A stretch of 64,000 bases of DNA from Calliopum simillimum (taxonomy: Eukaryota > Arthropoda > Insecta > Diptera > Lauxaniidae): the NCBI GenBank assembly GCA_951812925.1, contig OX638372.1, positions 42,902,245-42,966,244 on the forward strand, in the 5' to 3' direction. The notes under the pieces were generated by a model, which was not told the origin of the DNA, did no database searches, and saw only the letters and a list, made by a program, of their open reading frames with translations. A program made the position numbers and the translations under genes. The first letter of the stretch is position 1; the number at the start of each line of letters is the position of its first letter. This document shows positions 54,517 to 64,000 of the stretch, in pieces.

Positions 54517-56908
54517 TGTAAGGATCAATATTTTCCTCAAAAAAAAATATTAATCCTAACACTTTTTTTCATATTCATATTTACATATAATAATAAAACA
54601 TATTCATAGAAACCAACAGCAAAGCAATCACGCGATCATGCCAGCATCACATGTAAAAAAATCAGAAGAAAGTCAGCAACAACTCTACGGCAGCCACGTG
54701 TACGAGAATTGGATAAACAACCAACAACAATGCTGCAGCAGCCACCGCTAACCATGTGTAGAATTTTGGAAAACAACAAGCAACAACAAAACATCAGAAT
54801 GCAGATCATGCATACAACACGTGCCAGAAATGAAATTGTTGGTAGCCGCTATACATTTTTTTGATATAAATAGCAGTTTGCTGGCCATACAAAATCATTC
54901 TGGCTTGAGCAGCCACAGAAGCAAGAGCTCTGGCAGTGACATCACAGCCTACCTTGCATTTTCGTTAGTGTTCAGACATTTTCGTCGATCGACTAACCGC
55001 TCCTCATAGCTACACGCTGGACCCTCGTTCGTTGTTCAGACATTTTCGTCGATCAACTTTCGCTTGATTTCGCTTGTCCCAGATCGCCCTCGGCTTTTAT
55101 TAAACCTCAGACTTTTTAGTCGACCAGTTTAATAATCTCGTGTCCAAACTCGGACGTTTTACTTCGCTTGATTTCTCTTGTCCCAGATCGCCCTCGGCTT
55201 TTATTAAACCTCAGACTTTTTAGTCGACAAGTTTAATAATCTCGTGTCCAAACTCGGACGTTTTACTTCGCTTGATTTCTCTTGTCCCAGATCGCCCTCG
55301 GCTTTTATTAAACCTCAGACTTTTTAGTCGACAAGTTTAATAATCTCGTGTCCAAACTCGGACGTTTTACTTCGCTTGATTTCTCTTGTCCCAGATCGCC
55401 CTCGGCTTTTATTAAACCTCAGACTTTTTAGTCGACAAGTTTAATAATCTCGTGTCCAAACTCGGACGTTTTACTTCGCTTGATTTCTCTTGTCCCAGAT
55501 CGCCCTCGGCTTTTATTAAACCTCAGACTTTTTAGTCGACAAGTTTTATAATCTCGTGTCCAAACTCGGACGTTTTACTTCGCTTGATTTCTCTTGTCCC
55601 AGATCGCCCTCGGCTTTTATTAAACCTCAGACTTTTTAGTCGACAAGTTTAATAATCTCGTGTCCAAACTCGGACGTTTTACTTCGCTTGATTTCTCTTG
55701 TCCCAGATCGCCCTCAGCTTTTATTAAACCTCAGACTTTTTAGTCGACCAGTTTAATAATCTCGTGTCCAAACTCGGACGTTTTACTTCGCTTGATTTCT
55801 CTTGTCCCAGATCGCCCTCGGCTTTTATTAAACCTCAGACTTTTTAGTCGACAAGTTTAATAATCTCGTGTCCAAACTCGGACGTTTTACTTCGCTTGAT
55901 TTCTCTTGTCCCAGATCGCCCTCGGCTTTTATTAAACCTCAGACTTTTTAGTCGACAAGTTTAATAATCTCGTGTCCAAACTCGGACGTTTTACTTCGCT
56001 TGATTTCTCTTGTCCCAGATCGCCCTCGGCTTTTATTAAACCTCAGACTTTTTAGTCGACAAGTTTAATAATCTCGTGTCCAAACTCGGACGTTTTACTT
56101 CGCTTGATTTCTCTTGTCCCAGATCGCCCTCGGCTTTTATTAAACCTCAGACTTTTTAGTCGACAAGTTTAATAATCTCGTGTCCAAACTCGGACGTTTT
56201 ACTTCGCTTGATTTCTCTTGTCCCAGATCGCCCTCGACTTTTATTAAACCTCAGACTTTTTAGTCGACCAGTTTAATAATCTCGTGTCCAACCTCGGACG
56301 TTTTACTTCACTTGATTTCTTCCGTCCCAAATCGCCCTAGCCTTCGTATTAGACCTCAGACTTGTTGGTCGACAGTTTAATACTCCGTGTCCCAACTCGG
56401 ACATTCTATAATATAATATCTCTTTAACGAAACTATTCAACAAGCTTGTCTATGTTCTCAGCACACCTTAACGGCTGACACTAAAACCAAATTCTACCTC
56501 TCGCTCTCCTGTCCCGGATCGCCCCTGGGAATCAGACAACTCGTAAATCATCCCGCCAGAAGAACCTAAGCCTGGATTATCACATTTTTAAGATTGAATT
56601 GAATTATTAAGAGAATAAATTGCAAATTATAAACGAAATTTATAATTTTTAAAATAAAAATTGAATAATTAAATAATTAAGTTATTTTATACATTGTTAA
56701 GAACAAAATTGAACTGTATAAAACGTAAAGTAAGAAGACTAAGATTGTAACCAAAACTTGAATTGTAAACCTAATCAAAACCAACCAATAAAAAAATATA
56801 ATAATTAAAACTCGAAACTCACTCTCTTCTATCTTGAAACGAACCTTGAATCTTGGAAAGGCTGAGGATATCCCAGCTATAAAACCGGGGAAACCGGAGT
56901 TCGTTACA
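54517..56908 (+). repeat. 3' LTR (2,392 bp), with the same 104-bp array (55061-56408)
   Basis: Same ends, TATA box, repeat number and private variants in the same units as the 5' LTR (e.g. agttttataat at about 55543, ccctcagc at about 55711). It ends ...TTCGTTACA, followed by acctttt. Confidence 0.93.
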
Positions 56909-57360
56909 ACCTTTTAAAAAAAGCCAAAAGAGAATGTCTTAACCATTTATATTTGCACAAACCCAAATCGTATCACAAAGTAGATATAAAACACTAAACG
57001 CTAACGCATGACGCTTCCCATTTCCAGTTGACTTATAACACTTTGAAACAGATCATAAAAAACTTTTTACAGCCGAGTTGCGACCTGAGGTGTATAACTT
57101 AAATAAGCAATAGATCTTTTCACTTCGGTGTTGGCTTAAAAACTTGGTCATAGCAAGAGGACAGTTCGACAGTAGTCAGATTGGCAATATTAGTTTTGCA
57201 TCAATGAAAAAATCGACTGTCTTTTACCCGGAGGTGTCTCATAACCGGTGACTCTCCCCTACAAAATTTTGTTGTTTTTTCTATAAAAATTTTCTTAAAA
57301 AAAAACTTTGAAAAAAATTTCATGAATTGTTTGACTACAAAGGTTTACAAAAAAAAAAAA

Positions 57361-58187
57361 ATGTCATGGCGTTTCGACCAGACTATGTGTTTCCAAAGGA
57401 TTTTGACGTCCTGAATCTGAATCCCGGGTCCGTTTTTTTCCAGAACGTCTGAGAAAAAAGATTTCAAGATCATATGGAGGTTAAAATGGGGTTCGAGTGT
57501 CGTTTAGTGATAAATTCGCTAAAATTCTGAATTTAATTTTTAATCATTGAGCTCTTAGGTCTTAAAAAGAAAATGTGATCAAAAAGGGTATCTCGAACCA
57601 ATTTTCGGAGATATAGCCATCGGAAGATCAAAATATATACCTTCTATGAAAATCGCTATAAGTTGGGAATAAGTTGGATTTCGAAAATATTGGTTTCATA
57701 TGAAAGGTATTTTATTGTTGTTGTTAATGTTGTTGTTGGTTTTGTTGTTTTTGTTGTTGGTGTTCTTGATTTATTTGTTGTTGTAATTGAAAAATTTCAC
57801 AAAATTTCAAAAAAGCTCATATCTCAAAAACTATGAATCCAATTGAAAATATGACCACAACATTTTTAAAGGCTGTCAAAATATCTTTCATATGACACCA
57901 ATATTTTACAAATCCATCCAGGGGTTCCCAATTTATAGAGGTTTTCATAGAAGATATATCCGGATCTTCTGATGGCTATATCTCCGAAACGAGACTAAGG
58001 ACTAAGAACTCAATGGTAAAAAATTAGTTTCAGAATTTTTCCGAATTTATCACTAAATGACACATGACCTCCACATGACCTTAAAATATTTTTTCTCAGA
58101 CGTTCTGGAAAAAAACGGACCCGGTATTCGGATTCTGGACGTCAAAGTCCCTAGGAAACACATAGTCTGGTCAAAACGCCATGACAT
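57361..58187. mobile_element. Foldback element with (TTG)n centre (827 bp)
   Basis: ATGTCATGGCGTTTCGACCA at the left and TGGTCAAAACGCCATGACAT at the right bound arms of about 340 bases (ccagacgttctg, gtccgtttttttccag, gagatatagccatc). A gttgttgttg-rich microsatellite occupies 57715-57785. Non-coding. Confidence 0.65.
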
Positions 58188-58363
58188 TTTGTTTTTGTGC
58201 TATTAATGGAGCTATGAGTATTTCAAAAAAACTACTAGATGTTGTTTTCCAGTTTTTTTGGTTTTTTGAAAATTTATATATCTGAAAAGGCTCGATGACA
58301 AAAATTTAAAAAAGTCATAAATGCTAATCTCAGCTAGCGGGGGTGCAAAAGCAAAATGCTATC

Positions 58364-60409
58364 TGGAACGGTATGTAGTGCCAATGACAATGCAACCATA
58401 ATACACATAAACACTAAGGACGGTAAGCGCAAGCTCTGGTCAGAAATAATGCGAGCTCAAACAAGAGGGCGTGGCACCTCTCGTACAAGCAAACACTTTC
58501 AAAATGCTGTATTGAAAACGTTTGTTGACGTAATCACACCAAATTTCACTCAGGCACTGAGAACACTAGGTGAAAGATCTGAATAAAAGATATTTGAATT
58601 CAGACAAGAGGTAGTGGCAGCATCCGTTCAAGCAAAATTTTCAAAATACTGCAGTGTGTGGTATTTAATGGCCAAAGTTTTTATTAAAGAGGTAATATTT
58701 AAAAATTTATATTATTTACAATTTAACTATCTATTGAACTTATGCATTATATACATTTTCTTAAAATATATGCATATCATATGAGAATCTAAAATTGGTT
58801 GAAATATTTTTTTGTCAAAATATGACATGTGAGATAGTAAAATTTAAAAGTTTGACTGCAACTTTTATTACAGGCTATCTTTGTTTTACAAAATTTGCAC
58901 TCAGAAAATTAAAAAAAAAAAAAAAAATAATAAAATTGTCAACAACTAGCTCATACAAATCTCAATCTTTTACACTCTGTTAAATATTTTAACATTTCAT
59001 AACACTAATTCAAATTGTATCCTCAATTTACTTAGCAAAAACTTAAAATCTAAGCCAAATTCATAATTCTCGATGTAATTTGCATAAAAAATTTATGAAA
59101 ATCCGGAACAAAAGTAATAACTGCCAAAATTTAACCCACATCCTGCTGGAGCAGCTGCATGAATAAATGAATTTCCTTCCTTAGGCAAAACTTTTCACTT
59201 TTGAATTCATGTGAAAGATTAAAATAAAGAAAATATCAACTTTGATGATAATCCTTTTGTATATTATTTTTAATATTTCAAAAAAAAAAAAATGAGAGGA
59301 AAAAATGAGAAAAATATTTAATAAAAGAAAAAATCCTTTTTATATAAAGCAGCGTCTGTGAGTTGCCTTTGATTGCTCCTAAAGGACATTTTATACATTG
59401 GAAAAATATTTCATTTCATTCAGTTTAAGCATACGCACACAAACTCACACTCCCACACACACAGATATACCCAGTAGGAAACTATGCTGCTATTGAAATA
59501 ACAGAATTTTCATAACACTGTAACTCGCATAAGAATTTTCTATCGGGTTTCTGCAAAAGTTAAGCAGTTGTGAGTTGAGGTCCGCATGTATATTATTTGC
59601 CATTGTTGTTTTTGGTCTTAATATTACAAACACCGGAAATGGTTGCAAGGAATTTCTATTACCAATGACCTTGATGTTGATGTTGATGCTGATGTTTATT
59701 GTTGATGTTACATTGTCAGGCAGTCAGTCAGTCAGCAAACCAGGCAGATTACGATTGTAGACTACAAAAAGAAAATGTTGTGTGTGGTTGAAAATTGTTG
59801 AATGTGTGACAATGTGTAAACTAAAGTGCGAATGGGATTTAAAGGATTTTCAGTTCAAAGCCAAGGTTCGTTATTGTATTCGTAATACTATATGCTGGAG
59901 ATTTTAACGTTAAAAAAAGACTTTGCTTATGCCAAATATAATAAGATCATAGTTTTTTATTATATGTATTTTTTAAATTAAAAACTATGAAATGAAAAAA
60001 ATGTTTGTTACATCTTTATAGAAAGAAGGAAACATCAAATTTACATAATTCTGAAAGAAATCTTTTTAGCATTAGTGTTATTAATGCAGAAAATAAAACT
60101 TTCTTTTAAATTTTTTTGCTGCGATTACTACTTTATGATTTTAAACACTGTTTCTTTCAGTCAGATCAAAGCTCCTTACAAGTATCAGTTTTGCAACTCT
60201 AGAATATGAAAGAACGTCTATAGTATACAGGAACATTACCGTTATCTATCAGTAACTATTTGGAAACGTGTCGCGTTCTATTTATGTTATGCCAGTTTAT
60301 TCTAGTTTTTTGATATATTGTTTTCTATCATTTGGCGGCATGATATACTTTTCAGCTACCATATTGTGAGTTTCAGCGCACACCATGCAGGAAGCAACTT
60401 TTTGTCAGT
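58364..60409. other. Intergenic, with minus-strand fragments of the 142-bp unit
   Basis: 58440-58660 contains inverted family motifs (gagggcgtggcacctctcgt at about 58466; gaggtagtggcagcatccgt at about 58608). The remainder has an A-rich run (58912-58927), a (CA)-rich patch (59434-59466), a gatgttgatgttgatgctgatg stretch (59672-59700) and no supported gene. Confidence 0.4.
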
Positions 60410-61300
60410 CGAAAATGTAGAGGGGGTACTACTCTCTTTTTTCCACCCCTTTAGGGGACTCCCATAAAAAATTTTCCTCATTGCCGGTAGAGGGAAAAAA
60501 TGTTCACCAACATTTTTTTTAAATATACTGCCCCATTTTTTCCACTTCTGAAGAGAGCTTCCATACAAAATTTTGATAAAAATTCGTCATGGCCGCGAGG
60601 CAAAACAAATGTTCACCGACCCCATTAATTTTTTCTCTCCGACATTTCTTTTAAATATACTACCCCATTTTTCCACCCCTTTAGGGGCTCCTATACAAAA
60701 TTTTGCTAAAAATACCAAAAAATTCCTCATTACCGGGAGAGAGCTAAACTGTTTACCGGCCCCCATTAATTTTTCATCTTCAACATTTTTTTCGAATGTA
60801 CTAATCTCTTTTTTTCATCCCTTAAGGGGGCTCCCATACAAAAATTTGATAAAAATATAAAAAAAAAATTCCTCACTGGCGGGAAAGGGACAAAATGTTC
60901 ACTGACCCTGATTAAGTTTTCTTCTCAAATAATTTTCTCAAACACATTATCCCTTTTTCCCACTAATTACGGGAGCTCTCTTACAAAGTTTTGATAAAAA
61001 TATCAAAAAAATCATCATTGCCGGGAGAGGAAAAAAATGTTCGCCGACCCCCATTAATTTTTTCTCTCCAACATTTCTTTTAAATACACTACCACATTTT
61101 TTCCACTCCTTAAGGGGGCTCCCATACAAAATTTTGATAAAAACATCAAAAAAAATTCCTCATGGCCGGGAGGCGAAAAAAATGTTCGCCGACCCCCATT
61201 AATTTTTTCTCCTAAATATTTTTTATTGAACATACTATTCTTTTTTTTCCATCGCTTAAGGAGCCTCCCATACAAAATTTAAATAGAAATAATCACCTTA
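60410..61300 (+). repeat. 142-bp-type satellite array, about 6-7 units
   Basis: The box ccacNNcttNagggggctccc-ata-caaaattttgataaaaa recurs at about 60449, 60539, 60670, 60811, 60956, 61099 and 61247, mostly 131-148 bases apart. Between boxes are ccgggaggg-type and atgttcaccgacccccatta motifs. The unit matches 46680-47090 in the opposite orientation. Confidence 0.7.
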
Positions 61301-61510
61301 GTATGGGGGCCCCTATGAGACAAAAGTTTCAAAAAAATCGGAGATGCAAAAGCAAAATGCTATCCGGTACGGTATGTAATGCCTCTCATATTCTTGATCA
61401 GCATTATCTCCTTTGCCCATATACTACATATAAACATGTCCGTCTGTCTGGCTGGCTAAGAGCAGTATTTGTGGTAGCGCAAGCAGAATACAAATATGTA
61501 GATTAGAGGT
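61301..61510. repeat. Edge of the satellite array with family terminal module
   Basis: agcaaaatgctatccggtac matches 58350-58373 and, inverted, 46228-46250. It is followed by the inverted dispersed module (cttgatcagcattatctcc ... catgtccgtctgtctgg). Confidence 0.5.
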
Positions 61511-61689
61511 GTTTTAAGAATGTATGGAGATCCTTAGTAACAACATTTTGATACTTGACACCTCTCAATTTTGTGAGGTTGGAAAAAAAAGAGTTTGCAA
61601 AAAAAATTTTGGGGGTGGGGTGAAGTTAAATGTTTAGGGGTCACTTCTAGAGGGGTCAAATGCATGATCGACACACATTATTTTCCCCC

Positions 61690-62220
61690 CCAACATTTTT
61701 ACCAAGCATACTTACCCCCTATCTCTAACCCCTAAGGGGGCTCCCATACAAAATTTATATTTTTAGGAAATCGATCCCCACCACTCCCTGGGTGTCCCTA
61801 GAAGGGTCAAATGTATGACTCGTCCCTAATATTTTTTCCTCATCAACATTTTTTCCCAATTTACTTACCCTCTATCTCTGACTCCTTAGGGGACTCCCAT
61901 ACAAAATAGATGTCATAGACATGAAAAATATGGAAAGGAAATCGTCAATTAGGCCCATAACTGCCCAGAAGTCACTCCTAGAGTAGTCAAATATATGACC
62001 GACCCCCATTAGCCCCCTTCCAAAGTTTTTTCTCAGCACACCTACCCCCTATTTCCAATCTTTAAGAGGGTTCCCATACAAAGTTACTGTTTTTTTTTCA
62101 TATAAAATGCCCCCACTGCTTAACTGGCCTAACTCCTAGAAGGGTCAAATGTATGACTGACCCCATTATTTTTTTGCGACCTATATTTTTTTCCCACATA
62201 CTTACCACGTATAAGCAAAA
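61690..62220 (+). repeat. Diverged satellite units, about 3
   Basis: ctaagggggctcccatacaa-like boxes at about 61730, 61885 and 62060, with agaagggtcaaatgtatgac motifs between. Related to 60410-61300 but longer (about 150-175 bases) and with different filler. Confidence 0.5.
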
Positions 62221-62254
62221 TTTTCAAATACTGCCTTGTAGTATAATTAGCGCC

Positions 62255-62600
62255 AGTCTAAAAATCTAAACGTATTGAAAAACATCTAAAACATAGAAAA
62301 ACATCCAATATATTGGTAAAAGTCCAAGAGTAATGAAAAATATTGAAATACATCGGAGAAATTGGTAAGATACAAGTGCATCCGTGAAGATCCAAAATTT
62401 CGAAAACATCCTAAAATCGGTAAAAGCTCTAAAGTATTGGAAAACATGGAATAAATTGGTAATAGTCTAAATATATCAAAAAATATCCTATATATCGAAA
62501 AAAGTCCATAAGTTTCGAAATATATTGAAATACATCAATGTCCAAGTATATCGGAAAACATCCAAAATGTCCAAGAGTATCGAAAAATATTGAAATAATA
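62255..62600. repeat. Short-period minisatellite (aaaacatccaa-type)
   Basis: Degenerate repeats of tattgaaaaacatccaa / tatcgaaaaatattgaaata at irregular spacing (roughly 17-35 bases). No coding sense. Confidence 0.5.
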
Positions 62601-64000
62601 AAACCATTGTAAGAACCTTGTTATTTTTTTTTGTGTTGTACAGTGTCATTTATAATTAAAACCATACGATAAAACAAACTTAAGTTTTATTCTTCTGGAT
62701 AACCATTTTCAGGGTATGCCCTTATATATAAAATGAATAAAATGTACAAATTATAAGGAGTTAAAAACTCACTGCTTCGGAAATAAAGGACTAAAGCAAC
62801 ATTTAAATTAAACAAAAAATCTTTGAATGCCTCTGATATTTTTTTTTTTTTTTTGCTACAGGACAGGCCCCTCTCCTCTATTTGACGGTAGCATGAAGTA
62901 AAAAACATAAAAATAAACAAAGCGTTACTCTTGCGCCCTCCCCTTATTTTGACCTAATACTGACCCTGACAGTTGCAAGAAGAAGTCAATTTCTGCTTAT
63001 TATCAACTTAGCAAAAATATTGCGAATTCCCATTACTGAACAAGAACCTAGAAACCTTGTTTGATATAAAATAGAATCTAAATTCAGTTTTATTTCGTAG
63101 AATTTAATATATCTAAGCAAAAAGTTTTCAACAAAACAGTAACAACAACAAAAACACTGCTGACTGTGATATCAAAAAACCCAAAATCTTCCCGAACACA
63201 AACGGAAATATTTGCAGAGGACGACGCACAAACACAAAATGCAGCATTTTCCGCATAAATGGCGAATTGTGGAAAAGCAGCATCAGGGTCAACAATTGGG
63301 GCGAATAAAGAAAAAATACAATACGGTCAAAATGACCGCACACACTGCCATGTCATATTAGAAGGGTATTAAAAGTACATACACAGATACAAACATTCGC
63401 ATGAACATGTGTTGGCATACTTTGTTAGCAAAATGTGACCTTTGTTGTATGAGAGTTTATGGAGGTAACACTTAATTGGTGTTTTTGGTTTTTTGGCAAT
63501 TCGTTTAAAATGTTTTAAAGTATTTTGGCAATAAAAGTTACAAAATGGTTGCAATTTTTCATTTTATAAATTAATGGCAATTTAGTAAGCTTAGAATAAG
63601 TACTCGTTTCCTATGAGAAGGAAGTGCCATAAAAAAAAAAGTTTTAAATTTTCGGTCATTAATTTTTTTTATTTTCCAAACATAAATATAATTTACATAA
63701 ATGCGAAAATTGGCACCTGTATTTAATATAAATTGCATGACGCTTCATTAAGTGAACCCTAATGACACTCATTTGTCATTAAATAACGTGCTATTTGACC
63801 ACGTTTTAAGCCCGCAGCTTTAATGTGCCGTGACACACTTTACAGTGGCATTATCTTTCGCCACAGCGTAGATTTTAGCATGGCTTTCATTTTAAGATTT
63901 TTACTAAATGTTTCCTCCACAACTTCATACAAAACAAAAAATTAAATTGTTTTTTCTTCTACAGAATGCCTTAAAAATGTTGCCGTAACCGAAAATGCGA
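62601..64000. other. Intergenic, nothing recognised
   Basis: No gene or clear repeat structure was seen up to the window end. Confidence 0.4.

Larger units (their letters stand above)
47821..56908 (+). mobile_element. Ty3/gypsy-type LTR retrotransposon (9.1 kb), apparently full-length
   Basis: Order seen: LTR, tRNA primer site, gag, pol (PR-RT-RNaseH-INT), purine tract, LTR. RT/RNase H before integrase places it in Ty3/gypsy (Metaviridae). There is no third ORF after pol, and no env-like reading frame was seen. Gag and Pol frames are intact by eye. LTR ends are TGTAA...TTACA. Clade not assigned. Flanks do not show an obvious 4-6 bp duplication (gaca | acct). Confidence 0.93.
47293..57259. 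mobile_element. TA-flanked GGGGAATATATCCGGGTATAAGAC element, carrying the LTR element
   Basis: The left end is GGGGAATATATCCGGGTATA and the right end, inverted, is GGGGAGAGTCACCGGTTATG. TA lies at 47291-47292 and 57260-57261. Without the retrotransposon the element would be about 879 bp. The motif tgtctcataNccgg recurs several times near the left part (about 47625, 47773, 47798) and at the right end. Non-coding apart from the guest. Confidence 0.55.
46230..58363. mobile_element. Satellite-bearing foldback broken by three nested insertions
   Basis: The left arm 46230-46615 (tatagcattttgctttt ... tttttgaaatgctcatac ... atcatgaaatttttt ... aattgctatttt) is complementary, piece by piece, to 47140-47292, 57262-57360 and 58188-58363. 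The right arm is split by the TA element (47293-57259, itself carrying the LTR retrotransposon) and by the foldback 57361-58187. Between the arms lies tandem satellite 46680-47090. Just outside the left arm, 46130-46229 carries the tacccaacatccagggtata module of the dispersed family. Confidence 0.6.

Overview
The window looks like a repeat-dense stretch of a fly genome. It is AT-rich, has spliced protein-coding exons with GT/AG borders, and carries metazoan transposon classes. The one clear host gene is a three-exon homologue of the proteasome activator REG/PA28-gamma (PSME3; REG in Drosophila), on the minus strand at 2822-7322. The gene family, the Ty3/gypsy element and the insect-style repeats suggest a cyclorrhaphan dipteran, possibly a tephritid. 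The species is inferred, not shown.

Layout. 1-2.8 kb: nested inverted-repeat elements downstream of REG. The first 17 bases resemble the start of a second copy of the REG last exon. 2.8-7.3 kb: the REG gene, with a 3.6-kb second intron filled with small inverted-repeat elements. 7.6-12.3 kb: TIR elements, including a TA-flanked element that split an older MITE. 12.3-18.1 kb: a 5.6-kb palindrome with a 200-N gap. It is flanked by 7-bp target-site duplications (TSDs) and sits beside a 28-bp miniature element with the same ends. 19.8-23.5 kb: a 3.7-kb hAT-type element (8-bp TSD) carrying other repeats. 24.9-30.8 kb: two inverted copies of an about 0.9-kb TIR element containing tRNA-like, Pol III-style modules, with two further inverted-repeat elements between them. 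31.9-44.2 kb: 142-bp-period tandem repeats, a second member of the 7-bp-TSD foldback family, a broken mariner-type transposase, a small hAT MITE, a Helitron-like element and a 3.3-kb inverted repeat. 46.2-58.4 kb: a Russian-doll array. A satellite-bearing foldback holds a TA-flanked element, which holds a 9.1-kb Ty3/gypsy LTR retrotransposon. 60.4-62.6 kb: more 142-bp-type satellite and a short-period minisatellite. The rest has no recognisable feature.

The retrotransposon is the only long coding unit. Gag (378 aa) and Pol are in overlapping frames, with a GGGAAAC slippery heptamer in the overlap. Pol has protease, RT, RNase H and integrase motifs, and there is no env-like ORF. Its 2.39-kb LTRs each contain twelve near-identical 104-bp repeats downstream of the TATA box. 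The two LTRs look almost identical, so the insertion is probably young, yet no target duplication is visible.

The most unusual item is the foldback family with CGAAGAG termini: 28 bp, 294 bp and 5.6 kb members, 7-bp TSDs, and two insertions whose target sites overlap. All boundaries were read by eye. No alignment, database search or folding programme was run.
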